Source: Copromyces sp. CBS 386.78 (taxonomy: Eukaryota; Ascomycota; Sordariomycetes; Sordariales; Sordariaceae). From it: DNA of 64,000 nucleotides. The position numbers and the translations under genes were made by a program. Where the stretch lies: positions 372,001-436,000 of the forward strand of contig MU839105.1 of the NCBI GenBank assembly GCA_030685235.1, read 5' to 3'. Within the stretch, counting starts at the first letter, position 1. Each line of letters starts with the position of its first letter. The notes beneath the pieces were generated by a model that had not been told where the DNA came from, made no database searches, and was given only the letters and a program-made list of their open reading frames with translations. Below, piece by piece: positions 1 through 10,530 of the stretch.

Positions 1-1420
1 GGCCGTTCTGCTGGATTTCTGGTACATGCGTATACTCGCTATACTGAGGCTCCGGGCTGTACTGTTCCTGGGGGCTTTGCATCTGCTGGGGATAGGCGAA
101 CTCGGCCGGAATAGCCTGAGGAGAGAATGTGCTAACTGCGGGAGCGGGTGGTGTGTTCTCCAACTTGATGATCTCCTGGTTGACAGCCCAGGCACTCTCG
201 GCTTGGTTGGTAGGCCTCATCATTTCCATAGGACTGGCGGTTGGCCCGACAGTTGAATCCACACGAGGACTTGGAAGGTCAGAGACAATGGTGATAGGTG
301 GTAAACTGTCGGTGCGGTTGATGCCTTGCTGGATTTCCCACGAGGCGAGGAGGGTGTCTTGACGGAGGAGGGAAAAGTCTTGCGGATCTAGTTGGTTGAA
401 CACGGGCTGAGCGGTAGGCAGAGTGGTAGGCTGCGGTGGTGGAGGCGCAGAAGAGTCGTCGGGAAAAGGTTGGCCAGCACTGTCTAGATATGGGTGACCG
501 TGATAATACTCGTAGGCAGCTCCGGGCGCCTCAGTGTCAACCTCGAAGACAGGGGGGACCGGTTCTGGTTGATGTGTGGGGACAGGGTATTCGTTGGTGG
601 TGATAAGTGAACTTGAAGGCGACCGTGTTCCAGCGGTACCTCCAAGGGTCGATCGTCTGCTATCTCTCCGGCTGTGGCCTGACTGACGCCTGTGAATGAA
701 GTTCCTGATGGACTCGGGAAGGTGAGGGAATGAGTGACGTTGAGCAGGGCGTTCAAATGATTCCGGCTCTTCAGTGATGCCTCCAGGCAAAACGGCCGGT
801 ACTTGGTGAGTGGGAGGGCTCAAGCCGTGGGAGTCGTCAAGGCTCAGGTCGCGGTTGCTCTCGGCTTCAGTGGTTGCTATAGATCCAATCCTTGGTCTTG
901 TCGAGTCGGGAACAGGTTGCCCTCCTTGAAGGTTTGCTGTGGCTGATGTGGTGGGTGATGGCGGTTGGAAGGGCGGCGATATGGGGGACGGAAGTCCTTG
1001 TTGTATACCTACGCCTCGTGGGAGGACCGGGGTGTGTTGTGACTGATGATGATCGGAGGCCGCCTTCTGATCGGAGTCGTTGCCGTCCCCCGGGTGATAC
1101 TGACCCGGGGTGAAGGTGGCCGATGATGCAAGGCCAGGCGGGGTGTCCGGAGCATAGCCTTCCCCGGAGAGCCGCTTGGGCGTGCTCCCGGGGCTGTTGT
1201 GGAAAATGGGGCCTCCGGGGGCCTGCCCCATTTCCGCTTTGCCGACATCACCATTCTTCTCGCTCCGGCGTCTCCTTGCTCGGACAACAAAAGGAAACAG
1301 ACATAGTAGAATCAGGAAAAACCCAATGCAAGAGCCGACCACAGCCCCGGCGATGGCTCCTCCAGAGAGAGGGCTGCCGCGCGGGGTGAGGACGGCCCGC
1401 GCAGACAGGGACGCTGCCAT
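1..1420 (-). CDS. Single-pass membrane protein with long disordered cytoplasmic tail (3' end outside window)
   Basis: An open minus-strand frame runs from an ATG at 1420 to the window edge without a stop (473 codons visible), so the C-terminus is missing. The ATG sits in a good fungal context (CCAACATGGC). About 16 residues in comes a glycine-rich transmembrane segment (GGAIAGAVVGSCIGFFLILL) followed by a basic stop-transfer run (RARRRR), which predicts a short outside N-terminus and a long cytoplasmic tail. The tail is rich in Pro, Ser, Gln and Thr, with an SH3-ligand-like PPPP run and arginine-serine patches such as RRQSGHSRRDSRRS. It looks disordered. The frame stays open upstream to a possible splice acceptor (CTAG) at 1560-1561, so an upstream exon (up to about 1927, with a GTATGT donor near 1758) cannot be excluded. 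I do not recognise the family; many fungal surface-sensor-like proteins have this layout. Confidence 0.7.
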   Translation of the reverse strand, partial: MAASLSARAVLTPRGSPLSGGAIAGAVVGSCIGFFLILLCLFPFVVRARRRRSEKNGDVGKAEMGQAPGGPIFHNSPGSTPKRLSGEGYAPDTPPGLASSATFTPGQYHPGDGNDSDQKAASDHHQSQHTPVLPRGVGIQQGLPSPISPPFQPPSPTTSATANLQGGQPVPDSTRPRIGSIATTEAESNRDLSLDDSHGLSPPTHQVPAVLPGGITEEPESFERPAQRHSFPHLPESIRNFIHRRQSGHSRRDSRRSTLGGTAGTRSPSSSLITTNEYPVPTHQPEPVPPVFEVDTEAPGAAYEYYHGHPYLDSAGQPFPDDSSAPPPPQPTTLPTAQPVFNQLDPQDFSLLRQDTLLASWEIQQGINRTDSLPPITIVSDLPSPRVDSTVGPTASPMEMMRPTNQAESAWAVNQEIIKLENTPPAPAVSTFSPQAIPAEFAYPQQMQSPQEQYSPEPQYSEYTHVPEIQQNG

Positions 1421-3713
1421 GTTGGCGTTGTCCTGAAACCGCGAAATGGTACTCAATGACACTTGGGCTGTTGGGAAGGCTGACTTGTCGACTTTGTAAA
1501 CCAGAGAATCAGGATGCAATGCGATGGGCCGCAGTCCGAAATGTGAGGGCGCCCGAATGCTAGTGAGTTGTCGTCGTCGACGTGATCAAATTGCAAGGTT
1601 AATAGGATGAGTGAGGTCTTGGTGAGTTGTTGAACTGGCGGTGGTTTGGTTTGTCGCAAATCCACCACAGCACTGCTCCGAGGCTGTGCCTGACCCAATT
1701 CAGGGACCTGCGGACGGGAAGTCTGGGGCTAGCTCCTGCTCCACGGACAACCCGACAGGACATACCACCAAGCGCGACTCTCCTTTTTTCAAGGTGGATG
1801 ACGGAATGGCTTTGAGGATGGATGGATGATCTGGTGGGCTGAGTAATTCGGATTGATGATATTGAAGAATTGTGGTTGACGGTAAGAGATGCGATGTGGT
1901 GGTGGCCTTGCAGATGACGATGCTCAACCGACAGAAAGTGAAAGTTGAAAAGAAGAAAGAGACTAGAAGGTACCTATCGGTAAGCTGGAGCCCTACGATT
2001 ATTTCCAGGTGTTCAGCCTCATCAGCAGGCGAGAACGATCAGGCCTAGAGGTAGACTCATTCTGGATGTGAGTTCTTTCCTCCTCTGGTGGTCTGGTGGG
2101 AGACGACAACTGTCGGGCACTGAGAAGAGACAATTTGTCCACCGCCATCTGGGGATCGACGACGAGGAACCAAAGCTGGACCCCAGTCTTCCCGTCGAGA
2201 AGCATGGAGGGTCATTTGCTCCACTTCTCAACGGCCTGGGCAGGGGATTACGTAGTGCACTAACAATTAGCAACTACAGCCAAGTAATACAATGTTAACC
2301 CTTTCGTGATTACTGGAGACGGGAGCGGGAGGTTTGAGAGCCCCGAGAAGACAGCGGGCAACAGCTGTCCAATAAGAAGATGGCTGGGCTGGCTGACAAG
2401 TCACAACTAGGCCAACCCTGGGTTATCTCTGAACCCCACAAACTCATGTTTCCTCGTACCAGTGGACCCATGCTGTTCTTGAATTGCTGGTTGCCAATCA
2501 GCCCAGGGGCCGGACATGTCTCCCTCCAACACTGAGGGATTGTCTCTGTTGCCGTTCATACCTCTAGAGAATGGTAACCATCACCATATCCCCAAGGATT
2601 CGAGGCATCTGAGAATCAAACCCAACCCCGCGCGGGTGTCAGACTGAGGATGTCTGGTAACGAAATCGACTGCCCGCCACCGCCTCGCGGTCTGCACTTC
2701 TGTGGCCAGCTCAACCGATCCAATGAGAGCGGTGCCACGATGCCACAGTGGGCTGTACGCGGATGGCACAGCATGCCTCTGAACAAGGGCGACCTCAATA
2801 TCCGATTTCCACAAGAGATGTGGATTTCATTCCATTTGGTTCCGAACAGGTAATTATCTGGAATGGCCGACGTGAAAGCGACTGAGCCTCAGCCCTCCTG
2901 GCCGCAAAATGTGGCCGGGCACACCTGTGGGCGTTGATGATGGCTTCGCTTCTCGGAGAGGTCCGATACCCGAGACAGCTTCTGCCTTTTTCCATATTCC
3001 GAAATCGTTCTTCTACCAATGCCCTTTGGCATTCTTGTTGAAGAAGGTTGGAGGAATTCCGTGGTGTTGAAACAGGCCACCGCCCTATCGATTACCTAGA
3101 TATCATCGGCTAGCGTACGGGGGACTTCCCACCTTCCCCGGACTTCCCGCGATGGGAAAGAACAATTGCATGACGGCACTGCCCGGGACCAGCTCCGGAG
3201 GCTCTGTTTGTTAGTCTCGTTGACAAGCGGCTTCGGTCGGTAGACGAGAACTTCATCTTCCTTCTCTCCGTTACCATCCCGTCAAAAGCCAGCACGGTTC
3301 ATGAGCCTACGAACACTGTTTCGATGGGATAGAAGCCGTGCCCAAAGGAGATCTAACAAGATGACGCCAGCATGCTCACACAAAAGCACCGACTGGCCCG
3401 AGATCTTGACCGAGAGCCAATGAGACTTTCTCTAACCCCTCTTTCTGCCGTCTTGTCATCAGATGGAGAGAGACAATGGGATGACAGCCGTGGACAGATC
3501 GACTGCACAGTTGGAGAAGAAGCATTGCATCGAGTCGTCGTCGTCATCCAACATGCTTACAAATATTCGACGCGCGTATAAGTCACAATAGCAGGTATTT
3601 CCACGTGAAAAGAGCTTCACTCAAGTTCTCTTTCTCTTGATGTCTCCTTTCACTGAAAGCTCAGATCCTCATCTTAGTCTGCTACCACTCCAAAGTTTAG
3701 GGACCTGGTGATC
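1421..3713. other. Intergenic region with divergent promoters
   Basis: About 2.3 kb between the minus-strand membrane protein and the plus-strand fasciclin gene. Only short, overlapping open frames of non-biased composition are seen, and none has a convincing start, domain or splice pattern. The stretch 1560-1930 may hold an upstream exon or the 5' leader of the left gene. A TATA-like sequence (GCGTATAAGTC, near 3574-3584) lies about 135 bases before the fasciclin start. Confidence 0.5.
3574..3584 (+). promoter_or_regulatory. TATA-like element of the fasciclin gene
   Basis: GCGTATAAGTC lies about 135 bases upstream of the start codon at 3714, followed by a CT-rich leader (TTCTCTTTCTCTTGATG). 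This is the usual arrangement of a fungal core promoter. Assigned by position and motif only. Confidence 0.4.
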
Positions 3714-4669
3714 ATGAAGCAGCAACTCCTCCCACTCTTTGCGGCTGGAGCCGCTGCACTATATGTGCCTTTCCTGGGTGTCAAGGAGAAACAACTCCTA
3801 CCCATTGCCGAGGACCATCTTGGAAAGAACGTTCTCTCCAAAGTCCAAGACTCTTGGGACGACTCCGCATCCTCCATCTATTCCTCCCTGATCGAGAAAC
3901 ACATCATCGAGGAGCTTGAGGATACTCTCAACAAGGACAAGCATCACAAGCATCACGACCACGATCATGACCACGGCCCTCACCACCCCCCAGGAGACAC
4001 CAGCAAGTCCATCTACGAACTGATCAAAGAGTCCAAGCACAGCGAGCGTTTCGCCAAGATCATCGACGAGCACGACGACATCAAGAAACTGCTCAATAAC
4101 ACCGACGGCATCAACAAGCACAACTACACCATCTTTGTGCCCACCGACAAGGCCTTTGAAAGGTGCCCTCACCACCCCGACCATCCTCCGCCCGAGGAAG
4201 TAGTCCGCCACATGTTGCAGCATCACATCCTGCCCTACCGTCGGCCCATCTTTCACGATCATCGTCGTCATGACCATGACCACGACCACGACCACGACCA
4301 CGACAAGGACTCCCCCTCCCACGAAGAAGACCAACAAGACTTCCACACCCTAACCTTCCCCCACCTCCTCCCGTCCCTACACACGCTCCCCACAGAACTT
4401 CACTCCCCCCTCCTCGACCACCGCCGTCAACGCCTGCGCCTGTCCACATCCCCCCTCTTCTTCGGCCACGGCGGTGTCCGCGTGAACTTTGTCAACCGCG
4501 TCGTCATGCCCGACATCTACGCCTCCAACGGCCTCATCCACGCCGTCGACGGGATCCTGTTCCCGCCTCCCACGGCCCTCAAGGGAGTTTCCCTCCTACC
4601 GACGCTATTTAGCACCTTCTCTCTGGCGCTGGAAAAGACAGGTTTGGGCGAGGAGCTGGGACACGGTGA

Positions 4670-4700
<31 letters not shown>

Positions 4701-5291
4701 AAGAACAAGAAGCAGAAGAAGCAGCAAAAAGTAATAATAGTAGGAGGCGGCGAAAAAGAAGGAAAAGGCCTGACCCTCTTCGCCCCGACCAACCGCGCCT
4801 TCGCCCGCTTGGGACCCCGTCTGAACGCCTTCTTGTTCAACACGGAAAGGGGCAAGAAGTACCTGAAGGCTATTCTCAAGTATCATTTCGTTCCTGCGCA
4901 CACGGTTTACTCGGATGCTTATTACAAGGCTGGCGATGATGACGACGACAAGTCCATGGAGCCGGATAATACCTCCCACTGCTGCCCGCCGACGCATTAC
5001 GACTTGCCTACGCTGTTGAGCGAGGACGCGAGGCTGGGCGTGGATATCAAGAATTGGAGGGGGTATACGACTATGGTGGTTAATGGGTTTAATCGTCCTA
5101 GTGTGTTGGATGGACCGGCCGCGGATGGGGTCATTCATGTTGTTTCGAGCGTGTTGATTCCGCCGCGTAGGGGTAATGGTGGCATGACTGAGGAGGAGGA
5201 GATTGGGGAGATGAGTGTTGACGAGTTGGTGGCTAGGTTGGAGCCGTATATCGAGGAGAGCTCAGAGCAGCCGCATTCTGGGGATCTGTAG
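3714..5291 (+). CDS. Secreted protein with two fasciclin (FAS1) domains and His/Asp-rich inserts
   Basis: Single exon, 525 residues from the ATG at 3714; the frame extends two codons upstream only through a GTG. Residues 1-20 (MKQQLLPLFAAGAAALYVPF) form a signal peptide. Two FAS1 adhesion domains follow, each with the two conserved motifs. The first (about 95-284) has YTIFVPTDKAF and GLIHAVDGILFPP; the second (about 285-484) has LTLFAPTNRAF and DGVIHVVSSVLIPP. The first domain is interrupted by His-Asp repeats near residue 190, a second His-rich run lies near residues 75-90, and an 11-Asp run begins near 319. FAS1 domains mediate cell-surface adhesion, and the protein is expected in the wall or secreted. 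There is no C-terminal GPI signal: the tail is acidic. The His/Asp runs could bind divalent metal, which is inference. Confidence 0.88.
4269..4306 (+). repeat. In-frame His-Asp codon repeat
   Basis: Alternating CAT/CAC and GAC codons give a run of at least six His-Asp pairs inside the first FAS1 domain. A shorter His-Asp run occurs near 3937-3975 in the same gene. Confidence 0.85.
4668..4700 (+). repeat. In-frame polyaspartate (GAC)n repeat
   Basis: GAT followed by ten GAC codons encodes eleven consecutive aspartates, followed by a Lys/Gln-rich run. It marks the linker between the two FAS1 motif blocks and is a probable length-variable microsatellite. Confidence 0.9.
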
Positions 5292-5609
5292 ATGCCGAAG
5301 GGGATGATAAGGTGGAGAAACATCGTTAGTTGTAGTTGGGAGTGTATGATACGAGATGTTTGAAGTATGTATGTGATTTGACAGCTGTCTTGTTTATATC
5401 ATCAGCAGTTGTAGAATACTGAATCCATCCCGACGTGCGCCACAGATATGAACAGGTTTGCCAATGAAACAGAAAATGGAACGCCTTGAGAATCTTTCGT
5501 ACCCTTCAGCAACAGCCCCAAACTACTCGTCAGGTCTACAAAATCGTCCGTCTGACCAGCGGTCGGGCAGTAACCATTTCCCCCCCTCTTTCCCATCCAT
5601 CTCTTAAAT
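5292..5609. other. Convergent 3' intergenic spacer
   Basis: 318 bases between the stop codons of the plus-strand fasciclin gene and the minus-strand SH3 gene. It should contain both 3' untranslated regions. No further gene is seen. Confidence 0.6.
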
Positions 5610-6714
5610 TTAGAAGATGGAATTAACCAAATTAGCGCCCATAGTAGCACCCGCTCCGAAAACCGCCGCATTCCCAAACTTCTTTCCAATACTCTTCCCG
5701 TGTTTCTCAAACTTATTCTCCTCCTTTTCTCCTTGCGGCGGGGCATTAGCATCGTAAACCTGTCCAGCAGGCGGTGGTCCCGGCGGCGGCGCTATATACC
5801 CACCACCGTACGTTGGTTGTCCATACCCTCCCGGACCTGGCTGTCCATAACCCGGACCACCCGCCCCGTAACCACCAGCTCCTGGGTATCCAGCAGACTT
5901 CTCATTTTGGCCGCCCTGGTCCCAGGCATTCGTACTCTGCACAGGCGCCGCCTCAACCTCCACATAGCTCTTGGGGAAAATACCCTCCTGTCCGGTGCGC
6001 ACGCACCGCCCCATCCACCAGTCGGCGTTCATGTACTCGTACACATGGATCTGGTCGCCCTTGTCGAAGCTGCAGTCGCGCGCGTCCGAGGCGTCGTATT
6101 TGTATAGGGCTTTGCAGTGGGCTATGATGGGCTTTGTTGCCGGAGCTGGTGTTGGTGGTTGGGAGCGGCCCGGCAGGGGAGGGGGAGGGGCGGAGGAGCT
6201 GGTGCCGGTAGATTGGGCGTATGAAGGTGGTGCCGGAGCGGGAGCTGGAGAGGGGTTGCTACCGGCGTTGTGTAGTGAGAGGTTGGAGAAGGCGTTGGCG
6301 GCTTGGCTGACGGCTGGAGGAGGGTTTTGTTGGAAGCGAGCGGCGATAGAGCTGACGCCGCCGCCGGCACCGGCGTGATGTTGAGGTTGGGCGGCGGCGT
6401 GTGTGACAGCAGCGGGAACAGCACGCGGGGCTGGGACGGGGGTGGAGGATGTACTGCCGGAGAGACTGGCTTCGGCGGGGAGGAGGGAGGTGATGCTGTC
6501 GAAGACCTCGTCGGTTACGATGCCCTTCTCGAGGAGGGATTCTAGTTCCTGATTTGGGAGGCGGGGTGTTAGTCAAACTGAAGGTAAGGGAGAGATGGGT
6601 TGGGCTGCCCGCCGTTCTGGCGACGAAGGGAAGAATGGGTGATTCCCTTACATTCTTGATGAGACGCAGAGACCGGTTGGTCTCGATGATCCTCTGGCGG
6701 TCTACTGACACCAT
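5610..6714 (-). CDS. LSB1/PIN3-like SH3-domain protein (actin/Las17-binding family)
   Basis: Two exons, join(5610..6548, 6652..6714) on the minus strand, 333 residues. Exon 1 encodes 21 residues (MVSVDRQRIIETNRSLRLIKN) and ends at a GTAAGG donor. Exon 2 starts after an ATCAG acceptor with ELESLLEKG, giving the short N-terminal helical module typical of yeast Lsb1/Pin3. A long Ala/Pro-rich linker follows with an SH3-ligand-like PPPPLPGR. One SH3 domain spans about 164-217, with the expected ALYKYDA, DWWMGR and GIFPKSYVEV motifs. The C-terminal region is rich in Gly, Tyr and Pro and ends in a conserved-looking FEKHGKSIGKKFGNA plus Gly/Ala hydrophobic stretch. In yeast this family binds Las17/WASP, restrains Arp2/3 actin assembly at endocytic sites and affects prion induction. 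Family assignment is firm; function is by homology. Both exon junctions are in phase 0. Confidence 0.9.
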
Positions 6715-7011
6715 GGCTGTGGTTCGAGGTCTCTGGCAAGAGACGAGCGTCGACTACTTCGTTGGTGTGAATGGTGTTCCGACAAACAATCGAACAGTTT
6801 CCTTTTCCGTGTAGGTATGTAATAGGCTTCGTTGCAAGTCGAATACGATGGGCAGGCAGGTCCGGAAATTGTGCGATGGAGTCGTTTCAGTTGTAATAAG
6901 TCAGATAAGGAAGTTGGATGTGGATTGATAGAGAAGGAATGGAGGTGGACAAGGATGAAAGCGGAAGGCGGCAAGATGAGTGGGAGGGAGTGGCGCAGAC
7001 CGTTGGACAAC
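6715..7011. other. Promoter region of the SH3 gene
   Basis: Roughly 300 bases between the start of the SH3 gene and the transposon at 7012. No open frame of note. The region is expected to hold the SH3 gene promoter. The last ten bases (7002-7011) are the left target-site duplication of the adjoining element. Confidence 0.45.
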
Positions 7012-7088
7012 GAGTTGCTAGCTCACCTCACACATAGGTCTGACCTCGGATCACATACGGAGCGCCAAGAATGCCCAAAAGGGATGCC
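7012..7088 (+). repeat. Left terminal inverted repeat of the 1.37 kb element
   Basis: Begins GAGTTGCTAGCTCACC and matches the reverse complement of 8300-8376 with a few, mostly transition, differences plus small indels. Confidence 0.85.
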
Positions 7089-8299
7089 AAGACAGACCTC
7101 GGACCTTGATCGGAGGCCTTTAACGTATGTAAAAAAAGAATTTATACTGTGCTCGCTTACCAGTAGTTAAATTAAATAATATAATATTTATTTCTTAATT
7201 AAGTTTAGTTTAAATTTCGTAAAAAGATCTTAAATCTATTCCCAATCTATTTATAATTTATTTATTATAGTTATTTTCTAAGTTATATAATATAATAATT
7301 ATTTTTAATTAACTTTTCTTTCAATTTATAAAGGATTTTAAATCTATTTCTAGTATATTTATAATCTATATAATATAATTATTTTCTAAGTTATATAATT
7401 AAAAAATTAAAAAATTCAATTAACTTAAGTTTCAATTTATATAAATGATAATAAATCTATTTCTAGTATATTTATAATTTATTTAATATTATTATTTTTA
7501 TTATACTTATTCCTCTACTTATTTAATTTCTTAGAATTTATATATTAAATTTATTTTAATTAGATTTTAGGTTTATATAATTAAATATATTTGTAATAGA
7601 TTTCCAATATGTTTAAATCTATTTATAATTTTCACGAATTATTTACTAAATAAATATTATATTTATTTTATATAGAATATATTTTTCCTTAAAATAGATT
7701 TTAGTAATTTATTTTAAATATATTACAAATAAAATGAAAATAGATTTATAATAGATTCGAAAGTATAATATAATACAAAGTGCTAGTATAAACTAAAAAT
7801 AACTTGAAGAAAATTTTATAATTTAAAATAATAATTTAATGATTTTCAAACATATTTGCAATAGATTTAAAATTATTATATAATATAAATGGCTAGTATA
7901 AATTGAAAATAACTTAAAGAAAATTTTATAATTTAAAATAATAATTTAATTATTTCCAAATGTACCTGCAATAGATTTGAAACCATTATATAATATAAAC
8001 TTCAAGAAGATTTTATAATAAAAAATAATAATTTATTTATTTCTAAACTTATTTGAAATAGATTTGAAACTATGATAGACTTCTAATATAAACTAAATAT
8101 AATTCTAAACAAAATTTTATAATATAAAATTATAATTTAATAGTTTGTAAATATATTCGTAATACATTTGAGGGTATTATATAATATAGACCTAGTATAA
8201 GTTAAAAAATAACTCTAGAGAAAAAATTTTATAATATAAAATACTGAAAATTAATTGTTAAGGTATCCGACTTCGGCTAAGTTTTTTTTACAGTATGGG

Positions 8300-8376
8300 G
8301 CGGCACCCTTTTTGGGATCTTGGCGCTCCGTGTGTGATCCGAGGTCAGACCTATGTGTGAGGTGAGCTGCCTACTC
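8300..8376 (-). repeat. Right terminal inverted repeat of the 1.37 kb element
   Basis: Read on the minus strand it begins GAGTAGGCAGCTCACC and matches the left repeat. It is followed immediately by the second copy of GTTGGACAAC. Confidence 0.85.
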
Positions 8377-8386
8377 GTTGGACAAC

Positions 8387-8982
8387 ACACACAGCTGACG
8401 CAGCAGGCGGGAAAGAGCACGGGGCAGTGCTGTTGGGGGCAACTCGGCACCACTAAAACCGCTCCCCGAACCCCGCCAATCCGCCAAGTTGCCCGCTGTG
8501 GAGGACTCGGTACGCAAGACTTGTCCGGCCATCCGTCCACCACCGCAGATCCTCAACTATCGAACATACCTAAACAGACACGAACTCGTGGGTCAAACTT
8601 AAAAGAATTTGATATACAGCAATCTGATATATACTGAGAGAAGGACTAAACAGTGGGTTCTTCCAGTCTGAAGTTGGTCAACGTTCGAGTCTAGGTATCT
8701 AATCGTACAGTTTGCCCTTCGACCAGACGGGACCCATCCTTTCGCTAGGGTTAGGGTCATGAAAAAGGGGTGTCCCTCGTCGACGACGACCTTGATACCA
8801 TCGACACTCCTTAACCAGATAAGCTTCCAGATAGCATGAAGCACCCCGAGCCTCATGCGTATAATTCCTTGAATAAACTCACAAATCCAGTTTTCGCGTC
8901 GGACATGTTCTATTTTGACCAAGTGTTCAAGCAAATAATCTGCTCTCCCTCCAACCCAATGTTCTCTTCATGATAAGGACAC
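8387..8982. other. Intergenic, 3' side of the coiled-coil gene
   Basis: About 600 bases between the TIR element and the stop codon of the coiled-coil gene. An open minus-strand frame at 8599-8934 has no recognisable domain and probably lies in the 3' untranslated region. A short TAGGGTTAGGG (about 8745-8755) resembles two telomere units but is too short to mean anything. Confidence 0.4.
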
Positions 8983-10530
8983 TCAAGAATGTTTGCCCAA
9001 ATCCCTCATCAATTCCCTCAAAGCCGGCACCGCCATTTTAACATTTGGCAGAATTTCCTCCAAGTTGGTGAATGCCGGGCAATGCTCCTCCAGCTTCTTC
9101 AGAACTCTGGCATCTGATCGGTCCCAGTCCTCAGGGTTAAGCTGCTTCGCCGTGTTGGCAATTATTGCACGCCAGCCGTTAGGGATGAAGGATAGATGCT
9201 TGTCGATCAGCTCGTTGGCTGACTTGGTTCTACGGGACGGTTGGAAGCGGGAAGGGATGGACTGGGTGGAGAAGTCCATGTCGTTGTCTTTAGAAACGCT
9301 TTGAATGGAGCCTGAGGAGGTCGAACGGCGGTGAGCTGAGCGAGATATTGATTTAGATATAGGCTGGGAACCGTCGCGGACGCGGAAATTGGCATCGACA
9401 CGACGGGGACTGCGACTACGAGATGTCGCAGAATGTCTTCCTAGACGGTGATCAGTCTGGGAGGTAGAGCCTCTCTTGGCAGAGGTTTCAACAATCTCTG
9501 AGGTTGTTGACTCCGATGAACTGTCCTCGTCACTACTAGAGTATTCTGGAAGGAGACCCCAATGACGACCCGAGTGTGAGCGACTAGTGGGAATTGTATG
9601 CTCGGAGTCGGCGCTGTGTGTATTTTGAAGACCTGCCACACTCTGTTGTCCTCTGTTAGCTGGTCGAGTGGTCAAGTCCAAGTCGCTGACCACCGAGGGT
9701 GGGGTTCGAGATTGGCCGAGCTCGTTGGGGTTGAGAGCATTTCTGGTCTTGTCGATCTGAGAACTGAACGGCACCAGCGCGAAGGACGTGTAATTCTGCA
9801 CGTTCTCCTCCCGAGAAGTTGGCCCCTTCATGCTCCTCGGCCTCAACTCGGGCGATTCCAAACGAGCCCACTCTTCATCTGTTATCACAGGCTCTTTCCG
9901 CAAGACCTTCTTCGCCTTGACACTCTTCTGAACATGCCCCTTCTTCAGCTCCTCGATATCTCCCTGCATCTTGCGAATCACTCCCCATAGCTCCTCCCTC
10001 GTCTTCTCCTCAGCCTGCTGTCTCTTCGTGCTCTCTTCCCTGAGCTTCGCCAGCTCCTCCTCAACCCGCTTTTTCTCTGCCTTTAAAGGTTCAACCACAT
10101 CTTTGTAAATATCATCGACTCGTAGTTCAAACTGGTTCTCCAGATGAGTGAACCGAACATTAATCTCGTCGATCTCTTGCCCGATCTTGGCGTTTACCAC
10201 CCGCCTGATTTTACGCTCCATGTCGGCTGGAAGGGGAGAAGCTGATTGCGAGGGGGTGAGCGCTGGAGTCGGGGGTTGAGAGGCGTTTGTTCTGGCCGCT
10301 ACATGCCGTTGATATGCTAATAAAGCGTCCAGGCCCGGAGCTGGAGTTGGTACCGGGGCAGAGACAGAGGCCGAGGTCGAGGCAGACTCGTCGCGGCTGG
10401 CGAGGACCGGGAACATTTCCTGAAAGCGAGTGTGAAGGCCAAGTAGGTCTCGCGAGAAGCCTTCAAGGTCGTGCCGCAGAAGCGACTCGGAATTTTTAGT
10501 TTGGTCGGTGGCGCGTCTTCGCGACATCAT
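8983..10530 (-). CDS. Coiled-coil protein, Ser/Arg-rich, unknown function
   Basis: Single exon, 515 residues from the ATG at 10530 (ATGATGTCGCG; the frame upstream continues only to a GTG at 10614). The N-terminal quarter is predicted helical (DLEGFSRDLLGLHTRFQEMF), followed by a Pro/Ala/Ser linker. A long coiled coil covers about residues 105-205, rich in Glu, Lys, Arg and Leu (EEELAKLREESTKRQQAEEK). The middle is disordered and Ser/Arg-rich (SRSRSPRR and similar), with many potential phosphorylation sites. The last 80 residues (KHLSFIPNGWRAIIANTAKQ and on) look like a folded C-terminal module. I recognise no named domain. The architecture would suit a scaffold or structural protein, but that is a guess. 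It has no signal peptide or membrane segment, so it is probably intracellular. Confidence 0.78.
   Translation of the reverse strand: MMSRRRATDQTKNSESLLRHDLEGFSRDLLGLHTRFQEMFPVLASRDESASTSASVSAPVPTPAPGLDALLAYQRHVAARTNASQPPTPALTPSQSASPLPADMERKIRRVVNAKIGQEIDEINVRFTHLENQFELRVDDIYKDVVEPLKAEKKRVEEELAKLREESTKRQQAEEKTREELWGVIRKMQGDIEELKKGHVQKSVKAKKVLRKEPVITDEEWARLESPELRPRSMKGPTSREENVQNYTSFALVPFSSQIDKTRNALNPNELGQSRTPPSVVSDLDLTTRPANRGQQSVAGLQNTHSADSEHTIPTSRSHSGRHWGLLPEYSSSDEDSSSESTTSEIVETSAKRGSTSQTDHRLGRHSATSRSRSPRRVDANFRVRDGSQPISKSISRSAHRRSTSSGSIQSVSKDNDMDFSTQSIPSRFQPSRRTKSANELIDKHLSFIPNGWRAIIANTAKQLNPEDWDRSDARVLKKLEEHCPAFTNLEEILPNVKMAVPALRELMRDLGKHS

Larger units (their letters stand above)
7012..8376. 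mobile_element. MULE-like non-autonomous TIR element with RIP-degraded interior
   Basis: A 1,365-bp unit bounded by 77-bp imperfect terminal inverted repeats (7012-7088 and 8300-8376), both starting GAGT and sharing CAGCTCACCTCACACATAGG-type sequence (CTAGCTCACC in the left copy). It is flanked by a perfect 10-bp direct duplication, GTTGGACAAC, at 7002-7011 and 8377-8386. Long TIRs with a 9-11 bp target duplication are typical of Mutator-like elements (known in fungi, for example Hop of Fusarium). The interior from about 7130 to 8270 is extremely AT-rich, TpA-rich and has no open frame, so a transposase is either absent or destroyed. The superfamily assignment rests on TIR length and duplication length only. 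Confidence 0.8.

Noticed and set aside
3798..4346. 182-codon minus-strand frame rich in Val
   Set aside because: Antisense of the His/Asp-rich fasciclin coding region; a compositional shadow.
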